Origin: Bifidobacterium breve
GTDB taxonomy: Bacteria > Actinomycetota > Acidimicrobiia > Acidimicrobiales > Ilumatobacteraceae
Direction of reading: 5' to 3'
Length of the DNA: 36,214 bases
NCBI GenBank assembly: GCA_945886445.1
Contig: CAMCZG010000012.1
Location: 1 to 36,214, forward strand
The stretch's first letter is position 1. Each line of letters starts with the position of its first letter. Below are positions 26,574-33,542 of the stretch, one piece after another. The notes below the pieces were generated by a model. It saw only the letters and a program-made list of their open reading frames with translations. It was not told the origin of the DNA and ran no database searches. The translations under genes were made by a program, and so were the position numbers.

Positions 26574-26604
26574 ACTCCCAAGTTCAAGCGACCCGTGCTG
26601 GTGA
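26548..26604 (+). pseudogene. map: dead fragment of the methionine aminopeptidase 5' end
   Basis: The frame reads PSSQTPPAVLP, then SSSDPCW and a TGA at 26602. It aligns with the first 18 codons of the intact gene at 33517 (MSSQTPPAVLP, VASDPCW, then Cys). The start ATG has become CCG (26548-26550), and Cys19 has become a stop. Several differences fall in third codon positions (CTT to CTC, CCT to CCA, GAT to GAC), hinting that this copy diverged while still coding, possibly in another lineage. Beyond about 26610 no similarity is seen. From there to 26737 I see only the epoxide hydrolase promoter. Confidence 0.7.
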
Positions 26605-26723
26605 GGGAGTATTGAAGTCGATTACGACGAGTTGCGTGGCCGCAAACCAGACAACTGGACATTGTTTAGCTAGCCCTCCTGCGGCGATAACTACTCTCAA
26701 TAAACCGAAGACGAATCGTCTAG

Positions 26724-26729
26724 TACTCT
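26724..26729 (+). promoter_or_regulatory. -10-like TACTCT for epoxide hydrolase
   Basis: The hexamer ends 9 bases before the ATG at 26738, two more than the usual leaderless spacing. Confidence 0.35.
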
Positions 26730-26737
26730 CCTCAGAT

Positions 26738-27724
26738 ATGCATTCCTTCATTAATGTTGAGAACAAAGATGTCACTATTCGCGTCGCTGTTGAAGGATCA
26801 GGCCCCCTCATCGTGTGCGTTCACGGTTGGCCGGAACTCTGGTATTCCTGGCGCCATCAACTCTCCTACTTTTCTGAACGCGGATACAAAGTTGCAGCAA
26901 TTGATGTGCGTGGTTATGGCGGCAGTTCACAACCTCACGACATCGCTGCATACACTTTGCGAAACTTGGCGTCTGACGTAGTGGCAGTAATCGATGCACT
27001 CGATGATTCACCGTCACGGCAAAAAAATTCTCGCGGTCAAGCAATTTTGTTCGGTCATGACTGGGGCGCCCCCATTGTGTGGAACACATCCATTCTTCAC
27101 CCCGAACATATTCGTGCCGTGGCCGGCCTCAGTGTTCCATTTAACGGAATTTCGGAAACTGCATTTATTGACATTGCAGAAATAATTTATAAGGACAAAT
27201 TCTTCTACCAATCCTATTTTCAAGCCGAAGGTGTTGCCGAGGCAGAATTTGAAGCTGATATCGCTATGAGTTTGCGGAAGACATACTTTTCAATCTCGGG
27301 TGACGCACCACTGAACAAATTCTTGGAAAATAAACCAGCCAATGCAAAATTTTTAGATGGCTTGGTAAACCCAGACGTTTTCCCTAGTTGGCTCACGGAG
27401 GCCGACCTACAGGTCTTCGTCGATGCATTTACTACAACTGGGTTCCGGGGACCACTCAATAGATACAGAGCACAACGTATTGACGCAGCAAACATGACCG
27501 AACATGTTGGGTCACTAATCACACAACCGTCATTTTTCATTGGTGGTGAAAAAGATCCTGTACGTTCCTTTGTACCAGGCATGGACTTGTACGAGAACCC
27601 ACTGAGCGGCGGAGCGGATTTCCGCGGCTCAGTGATTATTCCAAATGTTGGTCATTGGGTTCAGCAAGAGGCTCCTCTTGAGACAAATATCGCTCTTGAG
27701 GGTTTCCTTTCACAGCTGAAGTGA
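26738..27724 (+). CDS. epoxide hydrolase-like alpha/beta hydrolase
   Basis: A 328-residue hydrolase. The oxyanion motif is HGWPE (29-33), the nucleophile Asp108 lies in FGHDWGAPIVW, the acid is in GGEKDPVRSF, and the His is in VGHWVQQEAP. An Asp nucleophile in an HDWG context with HGWPE is the epoxide hydrolase pattern. It would open epoxides to diols through an alkyl-enzyme ester. The open frame extends upstream through the dead map fragment, but the ATG at 26738 starts on the family N-terminus. It is the first gene of the island. The natural substrate is unknown. Confidence 0.88.
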   Translation: MHSFINVENKDVTIRVAVEGSGPLIVCVHGWPELWYSWRHQLSYFSERGYKVAAIDVRGYGGSSQPHDIAAYTLRNLASDVVAVIDALDDSPSRQKNSRGQAILFGHDWGAPIVWNTSILHPEHIRAVAGLSVPFNGISETAFIDIAEIIYKDKFFYQSYFQAEGVAEAEFEADIAMSLRKTYFSISGDAPLNKFLENKPANAKFLDGLVNPDVFPSWLTEADLQVFVDAFTTTGFRGPLNRYRAQRIDAANMTEHVGSLITQPSFFIGGEKDPVRSFVPGMDLYENPLSGGADFRGSVIIPNVGHWVQQEAPLETNIALEGFLSQLK

Positions 27725-27730
27725 ATTTGA

Positions 27731-27747
27731 GACCTGCGGTTTAGGAA
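27731..27747. other. 17-bp tRNA-Arg core, left copy (possible attachment site)
   Basis: GACCTGCGGTTTAGGAA is identical to 31453-31469, offset 3722 bp. On the minus strand it spans the anticodon loop and the following stem of a tRNA-Arg(CCT), a common crossover place for tyrosine integrases. Confidence 0.55.
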
Positions 27748-27778
27748 GCCGTTGCTCTATCCCCTGAGCCACTGGAGT
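27731..27778 (-). pseudogene. 5' half of tRNA-Arg(CCT), no 3' half
   Basis: Read on the minus strand: acceptor-like ACTCCAG, then TG, a perfect D-arm GCTC-AGGGGATA-GAGC, then ACGGC and the anticodon loop TTCCTAA (CCT) and on to CAGGTC. After GGTC the sequence diverges, and the T-arm and 3' acceptor are absent. The 5' anticodon stem ACGGC does not pair with the ACCGC that follows, so the fragment looks like a hybrid joined in the loop. It cannot be a working tRNA. Confidence 0.65.
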
Positions 27779-27865
27779 GGGGATGGTGCGAAATGTGGTG
27801 CGAAATTCGCCGCCACACGTTGCATCACCATCAGTCAGGCTCGCGAAGCTAAACCACAGTCGAAG

Positions 27866-27985
27866 TCACGACTGCGCCTCTCGGAGTTTGAATGACACAA
27901 GAATCAGACCTCCCACGAGAAGCAGTTAAGCGAGGAGAATGAAACCAGTTGTGTCAGAACCAGTTGCTGGCAATAACGGTGGCGT
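27866..27985 (-). pseudogene. stranded LPATG cell-wall sorting signal of the RCC1 protein
   Basis: In frame with, and straight after, the TAG stop of the RCC1 gene the minus strand reads TPPLLPATGSDTTGFILLA, a TAA stop (27928-27926), then LLLVGGLILVSFKLREAQS and TGA. This is a textbook sortase signal: LPxTG, membrane helix, charged tail. It is split by two stop codons and no longer attached to its protein. Confidence 0.7.
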
Positions 27986-29221
27986 CTAACCCCCAGTCGT
28001 CGGTGTCGGTATCACACTTGTAATGGTGAACGACCGCACGACATCTGTTGCACTCAGATAGGTCGAGTTACCCACCTGACTGGCCGTCAGCGTGCACAGC
28101 CCCGCAGTCAGCATCGTCACCTGGAAACCAGATACCGTGCACACACTCGCTGTCGACGATGTCAATGTCACAAGCAAACTTGAATCTGATGTAGCTGTCG
28201 CCGTGAAAGGTGTCGCAGAAAACACTCGATCAATCGGTGCGCTAAACGTGATCGTTTGCGCGATCTGAAACTGATACGAAATCGGCAATGCAGCACCCAT
28301 CTCGTTGGGCTCGTCGCCACGATTATTCGTGTCACCCAACCCGAGCTGCCCGTCGGAGTTGGAGCCCCAACACTTCACAGCACCCGACGACAACAGTGCA
28401 CACGTGTGATAGCGGCCAGCACTTATCGCTGTCACCGTCACACCAGCAGCAAGACCAAGATCGACCGCCAACAAATTGACACCCATCTCGTTGGGCTCGT
28501 CGCCACGGCTATTCGTGTCACCCAACCCGAGCTGCCCGTCGGAGTTGTAGCCCCAACACTTCACAGCACCCGACGACAACAGTGCACACGTGTGCCAGGA
28601 GCCAGTACTTATCGCTGTCACCGTCACAACAGGTGCAGTTGTCACTGGTACTGACACAACAGGTGCAGTTGTCACTGGTGCTGACGGAATTGTTTGGATT
28701 GTCACTGGTGTTGTTACAGGTGCTTCATCAGCAATAGTCGGGTTTGCTAACACATTATTGTCAGCCACCACCGGTCGTGAAGGAGTCGCTACATCAGTTG
28801 ACTCTAAAACAGGTACCGGTTCAACAACACCAGGTGCTATCACCACAGATGCTTGTAGCACTGCAGGAGGTAAAGGAGATGTTGCGAGCCACAGTTTTTT
28901 GCTTTTCACAACACCACACACCCACACCACAGATTTCTTTTTACGCATATCACCCGGTTTCATACACGACACCGACCGGCCATAAGATTTCATTGTGGGA
29001 TACCAAATTTTGCCGGTAGTCGTTTTTGCACACACCACTGACACCTTCGAAATTTTTGTTACCGCACCAGGTTGTGTGCAGCTCGTACCTGCAACTAACG
29101 CAGCGTTACGTGCACGTGATGAATCACTGCTACCGCATGCCACCACTGTTGCCAATAACGCTGTAACAACAACACCTGTTTTCCATATGTGTGTTAAACG
29201 AGCCACAACATCCACCTTCAC
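27986..29221 (-). CDS. RCC1-repeat surface protein, anchor lost
   Basis: A 411-residue exported protein. The signal peptide ends at a lipobox-like VVAC (Cys29), so it may be a lipoprotein. A Lys/Trp-containing domain (about 40-120) is followed by a Thr/Pro/Val-rich linker with repeated PVTTAPVVS. Then come two RCC1-type repeats ([19 protein letters not shown] and [19 protein letters not shown], period 62 residues) and an Ig-like segment. The protein stops at TTGG-TAG, directly before an in-frame sorting signal. RCC1 propellers usually have about seven blades, so two suggests loss. The start is GTG. A TACGGG(T) element favours the GTG at 29215. Confidence 0.75.
   Translation of the reverse strand: MKVDVVARLTHIWKTGVVVTALLATVVACGSSDSSRARNAALVAGTSCTQPGAVTKISKVSVVCAKTTTGKIWYPTMKSYGRSVSCMKPGDMRKKKSVVWVCGVVKSKKLWLATSPLPPAVLQASVVIAPGVVEPVPVLESTDVATPSRPVVADNNVLANPTIADEAPVTTPVTIQTIPSAPVTTAPVVSVPVTTAPVVTVTAISTGSWHTCALLSSGAVKCWGYNSDGQLGLGDTNSRGDEPNEMGVNLLAVDLGLAAGVTVTAISAGRYHTCALLSSGAVKCWGSNSDGQLGLGDTNNRGDEPNEMGAALPISYQFQIAQTITFSAPIDRVFSATPFTATATSDSSLLVTLTSSTASVCTVSGFQVTMLTAGLCTLTASQVGNSTYLSATDVVRSFTITSVIPTPTTGG
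28295..28620 (-). repeat. tandem DNA repeat, 186-bp period, two copies
   Basis: 28295-28434 and 28481-28620 are nearly identical (start ACCCATCTCGTTGGGCTCGT) and encode the two RCC1 repeats. Near-identity at DNA level points to recent duplication or repeat slippage. A second, shorter repeat (27-bp unit, ACAACAGGTGCAGTTGTCAC) sits at about 28625-28680 and encodes the PVTTAPVVS linker. Confidence 0.8.
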
Positions 29222-29568
29222 CCGTATTTGGGTCCACCAGAATGGACTTTGAATTATTATTCAATGTAGGGATAAAAGGCGACGGATGCAAGTCACGGCA
29301 CCCAACATGTGCTGCAACAAACGGCTCTTTGGGCACCTCTGAGACCACCCCGTGACCACGTGACAAACCGTTACAGAAACCCCAGCCACAACCCCATCAA
29401 CACTGAGGTTGGAACGACGCACCAGCCACGCAGGAGCGGGGGATGGTGCGTTATTAGTTGTCTGATGATCTACCGCTGTTGAGCCATCGCTTCAACCCAA
29501 ACCCCCGAGCCCAAGTGTGGGTACTCACAATTTATTGGTGAGACACCCATGCGGTACCCTATCCACGA
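29222..29568. other. 347-bp gap without a gene
   Basis: No convincing ORF is seen. The stretch 29424-29450 (AGCCACGCAGGAGC then GGGGGATGGTGCG) resembles 27767-27790, the outer end of the tRNA-Arg 5' half, and shares GGGGATGGTGCG with it. The right end holds a -10-like TACCCT (29555-29560), 9 bases before the next ATG. Confidence 0.4.
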
Positions 29569-30552
29569 ATGCCCAAAGTAAAAGATTTCATTGCGATTGA
29601 ACGCGAACGAGCCAGTGCTTGGAAGTTGGCGTCAACAACGGTTGATCCGCAAGCAAAAGTGGCGGCGCCGTATGTTGCAAAAGTTGGTGCGGGTGCCAAT
29701 CGCCCCCACTACGACTTCTGTCTTCCACCCGAATTCGCCTACTTGTCGCTGCTCCCCGAGGTGCGCGACATCGCAATTCCAATGTTCAAAAAATTAGGCA
29801 TTTCGTGGCACAAAGGCATCGGTGACGGACCGAGCAACCATCTCTTGTCATCGCAAGTGCAATGCGTCAATGCACTCGGACAAATGGTCAAAGACCCAGC
29901 GAGAATCATCGCGGCGTTTGGCCCCCTCGTCGCCGCGACAAAAGTAGAGGAAATCGAGCCAGGCCACTATCTGACCTTCGAATACATCGGTGAAGAAGAT
30001 CTCTTAAATGAAGCGGTCAATGGTAAGCGTGTGCGTGGTGCCAACTGCACGAGTGTTGACGCCGCGTTTGTACACACAAACAATCAAGGCAAGCGCGAAC
30101 TGATTCTGATTGAATGGAAGTACACCGAGAAATACGCAAAACGGCCTGACACACCAGAAAAAGACGTTGAGCGAGGGCGCCGATACGAAAAACTCCTCGC
30201 CGAACCCGACAGCCCGATTAATCTTTTGGTGCCGTTCAAAGAACTGCTCCAAGACCCGATCTATCAGTTGATGCGCCAACAACTTCTCGCTCGGCAACTA
30301 GAAAAGTCGGGTGCCCACAACAAAGTTGACCGCGTCATCGTTCTACACATCGATTCAACGGGCAATACGGCATACCAAAAGTCTGTGTTTGGCGTCAAAA
30401 CACGCGAGCTCGGCACGACGGTTCACGAAGTTTGGTCGAAACTCCTCAAATCAGAATCCAGATTCATGCAGGTTGACAGCTCGATATTTCTCGACCCAAA
30501 AATCACCTCAGCCGAATACGCATTGCGATACGACCCAACTCCATCCGCGTAA
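29569..30552 (+). CDS. PGN_0703-type PD-(D/E)XK putative restriction endonuclease
   Basis: A 327-residue protein. The segment NCTSVDAAFV, with Asp164, and RELILIEWKYTEKY, with Glu182 and Lys184, gives the spaced D...ExK active site of PD-(D/E)XK nucleases. NHLLSSQVQCVNALG near residue 90 and the WKYTE tail are characteristic of the PGN_0703 family of putative restriction endonucleases (recalled family knowledge, not searched). No methyltransferase is nearby, so it may be a stand-alone defence or conflict nuclease. It ends 22 bp before the next gene. Confidence 0.65.
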   Translation: MPKVKDFIAIERERASAWKLASTTVDPQAKVAAPYVAKVGAGANRPHYDFCLPPEFAYLSLLPEVRDIAIPMFKKLGISWHKGIGDGPSNHLLSSQVQCVNALGQMVKDPARIIAAFGPLVAATKVEEIEPGHYLTFEYIGEEDLLNEAVNGKRVRGANCTSVDAAFVHTNNQGKRELILIEWKYTEKYAKRPDTPEKDVERGRRYEKLLAEPDSPINLLVPFKELLQDPIYQLMRQQLLARQLEKSGAHNKVDRVIVLHIDSTGNTAYQKSVFGVKTRELGTTVHEVWSKLLKSESRFMQVDSSIFLDPKITSAEYALRYDPTPSA

Positions 30553-30562
30553 ATTAATTTAT

Positions 30563-30568
30563 TAAATT
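30563..30568 (+). promoter_or_regulatory. -10 element TAAATT, leaderless start
   Basis: In an AT-rich 22-bp gap the hexamer ends 7 bases before the ATG at 30575, so the second gene of the pair has its own promoter. Confidence 0.6.
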
Positions 30569-30574
30569 CCTAAA

Positions 30575-31294
30575 ATGAATGAACAAATGAATTCGACCGT
30601 CACCGAAGCAATCTCTTGGCGCCTCGCCAGCGAACTTTGCAGACGACACCCAAAAACAACCCGCATCCTCATAACCCACCCGGGCGGTGGTCAGTACAAC
30701 TGCTTGACGATCGTTAACAGTCAAGGTGGCATCGGCGTCATTCAATTAAATCGCTCGGGCACGATCCAAGTTCATCAAAAATTTGACACTGACCGGCCTA
30801 GCGACTGGCGAGCGACGGAGTGGTCTGAATACATCGCGTCCGACCCACTCGAATTTCTAAAGCAACTCGAGATTTCAAGCGGCCTTAATCCCCCACGAGA
30901 TGTTCCAACATCCGTGCCACGCACACTCACATATCGTGTTCTTGCCGCTCTCACAGCAACAGCGATCATGACGGTTCGCCCACTCGAAGTTCAGTCTGGT
31001 TTCATCGACACGTCTGGTTATGGTGGCGGTCCGAACGGCGCGCTAGAACTGTTTGACGCCATCCCCGAAAAACTGCTGCAACGACGCCAAACCGACCTAA
31101 ACAGTGAGCCCAGCTACAGATTCTGGATTCTCACCCGTGCTGGTGTACCAATTCTCGTAATCGAGGAAGAGACCGCAACCGGATGGGTTCAACACCGTAA
31201 GACGGCAATTGATCTCAAGAAAGTTTTCACCCGCCACCATCGCAATCCTCAACTTGTCGCATTTGAACTGCTACGTCGGGTAGACACTCTGTAA
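30575..31294 (+). CDS. putative peptide chaperone, TY-Chap2-like
   Basis: A 239-residue soluble protein. The N-terminal stretch ISWRLASELCRRHP and THPGGGQYNCLTIV resemble the TY-Chap2 group of putative peptide chaperones (T3SS CesT/YbjN-related fold), which have been linked to bacterial conflict systems. The middle (VPRTLTYRVLAALTATAIM) is a conserved-looking helix. The C-terminal part (about 170-235) has a strand-helix pattern with FWILTRAGVPILVIEEE. The name is from memory of family motifs and is not certain. Its partner is the upstream nuclease. Confidence 0.5.
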   Translation: MNEQMNSTVTEAISWRLASELCRRHPKTTRILITHPGGGQYNCLTIVNSQGGIGVIQLNRSGTIQVHQKFDTDRPSDWRATEWSEYIASDPLEFLKQLEISSGLNPPRDVPTSVPRTLTYRVLAALTATAIMTVRPLEVQSGFIDTSGYGGGPNGALELFDAIPEKLLQRRQTDLNSEPSYRFWILTRAGVPILVIEEETATGWVQHRKTAIDLKKVFTRHHRNPQLVAFELLRRVDTL

Positions 31295-31424
31295 CGCCTA
31301 CTGCATCCCCAGCCACTTCCCAAGTTTGATTCGCCACCAGGATGAGGTTCGTGTATTTGAACAGAGGGATGTTCACTAGTCGACTAGACCACCAAGATCG
31401 TTTACGGTCAAAGCCTTATTTCAT

Positions 31425-31470
31425 TGGCGCTCCCGGCATGAATCGAACATGCGACCTGCGGTTTAGGAAA
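31425..31470 (-). pseudogene. 3' half of tRNA-Arg(CCT) with encoded CCA
   Basis: On the minus strand: TTTCCTAAACCGC, CAGGTC, a perfect T-arm GCATG-TTCGATT-CATGC, acceptor CGGGAGC, G and CCA. Upstream of the core the sequence (ACGGATGGTAATTACCGC) is not tRNA-like, so D-arm and 5' acceptor are missing. It lies in the 329-bp gap 31295-31623, which otherwise holds nothing I can name. Confidence 0.65.
31453..31469. other. 17-bp tRNA-Arg core, right copy (possible attachment site)
   Basis: Identical to 27731-27747. Here the 3' tRNA half lies on its left side and foreign sequence on its right, the reverse of the other copy. Confidence 0.55.
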
Positions 31471-31623
31471 GCGGTAATTACCATCCGTCTCGACTTGACA
31501 GATTCTGGAAACCGCTATTTTGTAAAACTTTTCGTCCAGCTACTCACGACCTGTCCATGTAGGAACTTTCAATCCGTGAATCGAAATACACAATCCCTAT
31601 CGGGTCCCGAGACCGTTGGACGA

Positions 31624-33273
31624 TTATTTAGTGACTTTCAATGTCAAGGTCTTTGAAGCGGCATTTCCCTTTTTAGGAGTGACCGTGACCGTTACTTTGC
31701 ACGAACCAGCCTTCAGACCCTTCAGTGTCGTACCGAATACTTTGCAGTACTTGGCGTAGCTGGAAACAACTTTCAGTGACACTTTTGATGTTGAAAGCAC
31801 GGCGAGTTTGGCATAGGTTGCGATCGACTTAGCCGTGGCAGATTTTGAAGTCGTCAGCTTCAAAATAGTCACAGAAGGAGTACTTGTTGTTGTAGTCGTT
31901 GTTGTGGTGGCACTGACGGAGGTGAATGAATAGTTCATCCACACTGTGGCAGGAGTGGAGAATCTGCGGACACCCGTCGCAGAAACATTGGCGTTATCAA
32001 CTGTGGCCTTTACATAACAAGGACCAATTGCAGTTGGTTTCACACCATTGGCTTCGATAATGCATGCTTGGCTGGCTGCTGGAGTCACGGTTTCATCAAT
32101 AGATAGGGTTGTCTTCACTTGGCTCGCTGAGCAATCTGCAAATACTGTGTTGCCAAGAACTGTTTTTGAAGTCATTGGCTCTGCATTATCAACTACTTTT
32201 GCCCAATCATCAAGACTCGATATGTACTTCCATTTTTCAGTGGATGTCTTTATGTTCATCAGTTTTCCATTGTATGGTCCGACTTTGGATGGTGATAAAT
32301 AGATAGGGGCAATTCGCTTTCCAAGAATACTTTCAAGACGCCAGGTTGCTAGTCCGATTGAAAGGTAAGAAAAGAGAATTCCATCATCATCGATGACGCC
32401 ATATGACCAGGATCGAGGTGGAGATGAGTTTGTTACGTCGCCACTGGGGCAGCCACCTGTTGTCACAAAATCGAGTGTTGCATTGAGGTCTGTTTTTCCT
32501 GCACCAGAAATTGTGTACACCAATTTGTATGCCCGCCCTGCAGTAAGGCCCTCAATTCGAGTCATAGAAAATGGGCTAAACAAATTAGCGCCACATGCGG
32601 GAATTGCAAATGAAATTCCTGCATTGCCCGTGAGCGCCGACGAGAGATCAACAGTGCGCTCGATTGCACCTTTGTAGTACAAGTCATACTTTGCAGCTGT
32701 GTAACCAGTGATATCCATTTGTTGGTACGCAGAAATGCTTGATGCATACGTCCTGGTGGGGTCATAGTTTGCACAGAGATCTGCTTTAGTCATGGTTGTT
32801 GAATCGAGTGAACCAAACAAAACCTGAAGGGTGGGGCGACCTGTTCTGGATCTGTACCAAGCTGCGGCATCTGTCCAACCGGAAACTGCATTGCTTGGTT
32901 CTGACCAACCTTTTGAAGAGTCAACTAAATCTTTGGGAACCTGAACAGTGACTGCAGCCTTATTAAATCGTTGGGCAATCGAAATACTGATTGAGAGCCA
33001 GCGGTGTGATGAATATTGCTCTGGGCTTGAGAGATAGTTAGCTGAATAAGTCTCGCAATCAGTAACAGCACACACCTTTAGGGGGACGACGCCCATCCAT
33101 GGGATCGACGTCGTTTCCGATGACGGCCCGAGGTAGACGCCAATGCCGAGCATTCCATTTTCGCCATTGAATACGACTGGGCTTACTTGAGCGGCGGTGG
33201 GTACAGCGGATGTTGACGTCGCGGGGATGGCAAATATGAAAGAAGTCGCGCATAGAACTAGGAGTCGTTTCAT
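31624..33273 (-). CDS. large secreted protein with Thr linker and C-terminal Ig-like domain
   Basis: About 549 residues from the ATG at 33273 (MKRLLVLCATSFIFAIPATS), a clear signal peptide. An upstream in-frame start would put nine residues before it. The long middle has paired Cys residues and many Ser/Thr. A Thr linker at about 463-471 (TTTTTTTSTP) leads to a C-terminal Lys/Thr-rich beta domain (SYAKYCKVFGTTLKGLKAGS). It shares this plan with the protein at 994-2334. No anchor motif is present. Function unknown. It is the last full gene of the island. Confidence 0.75.
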   Translation of the reverse strand: MKRLLVLCATSFIFAIPATSTSAVPTAAQVSPVVFNGENGMLGIGVYLGPSSETTSIPWMGVVPLKVCAVTDCETYSANYLSSPEQYSSHRWLSISISIAQRFNKAAVTVQVPKDLVDSSKGWSEPSNAVSGWTDAAAWYRSRTGRPTLQVLFGSLDSTTMTKADLCANYDPTRTYASSISAYQQMDITGYTAAKYDLYYKGAIERTVDLSSALTGNAGISFAIPACGANLFSPFSMTRIEGLTAGRAYKLVYTISGAGKTDLNATLDFVTTGGCPSGDVTNSSPPRSWSYGVIDDDGILFSYLSIGLATWRLESILGKRIAPIYLSPSKVGPYNGKLMNIKTSTEKWKYISSLDDWAKVVDNAEPMTSKTVLGNTVFADCSASQVKTTLSIDETVTPAASQACIIEANGVKPTAIGPCYVKATVDNANVSATGVRRFSTPATVWMNYSFTSVSATTTTTTTTSTPSVTILKLTTSKSATAKSIATYAKLAVLSTSKVSLKVVSSYAKYCKVFGTTLKGLKAGSCKVTVTVTPKKGNAASKTLTLKVTK

Positions 33274-33280
33274 GTAATTG

Positions 33281-33286
33281 ACCGTA
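33281..33286 (-). promoter_or_regulatory. -10 element TACGGT
   Basis: On the minus strand it ends 8 bases before the ATG at 33273, one base off the standard leaderless spacing. This supports the shorter start. Confidence 0.5.
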
Positions 33287-33306
33287 GCCCTTCTGGCCAA
33301 ATGAAT

Positions 33307-33457
33307 TCACCGGCGATGAAAACAATCAAGCAACTTGTTGGCAGTTGTGGTAATTCCAGCAGCATCCAAGCCATAACGGGCCAGAATCACATCAGGCTTG
33401 TTGTGCGGAAATAAAGAGTTAAGAAGATCCAAACTTAAAAAACCTTGTCTTACTAGC
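33307..33457 (-). pseudogene. C-terminal remnant of an unknown gene, cut at the repeat
   Basis: The minus strand has an open frame ending at TGA 33309-33307 that reads LVRQGFLSLDLLNSLFPHNK, then PDVILARYGLDAAGITTTAN and KLLDCFHRR. It looks like ordinary protein, but no 5' part exists: to the right the frame enters the 85-bp repeat and runs antisense to map. I do not recognise the family. It may instead be chance. Confidence 0.35.
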
Positions 33458-33542
33458 GACCACGGCAATAGAAAAAATGCAATACCCCCATTTATTCCCA
33501 ATAGCCTTGGGACGTTATGAGCAGTCAGACTCCCCCCGCCGT
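33458..33542 (+). repeat. right copy of 85-bp direct repeat (intact map promoter)
   Basis: Partner of 26489-26573. It contains the map upstream region and first nine codons. TAGCCT at 33502-33507 is the best -10, ending 10 bases before the ATG. Confidence 0.9.

Noticed and set aside
26474-26737. Upstream extension of the epoxide hydrolase frame
   Set aside because: It crosses the dead map fragment in a different frame and has no family similarity; the ATG at 26738 fits the enzyme N-terminus.
27731-27778. A functional tRNA gene
   Set aside because: The T-arm and 3' acceptor are missing and the anticodon stem does not pair.
27986-27988. Recoding of the RCC1 stop to reach LPATG
   Set aside because: A second stop (TAA) follows 20 codons later inside the sorting signal, so read-through of one would not restore the anchor.
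28256-28985. Plus-strand ORFs opposite the RCC1 gene
   Set aside because: They mirror the tandem repeats and Thr linker of the minus-strand gene and have no start signals.
31342-31656. 104-codon plus-strand ORF
   Set aside because: It runs across the tRNA 3' half and into the end of the secreted protein gene, and has no protein-like character of its own.
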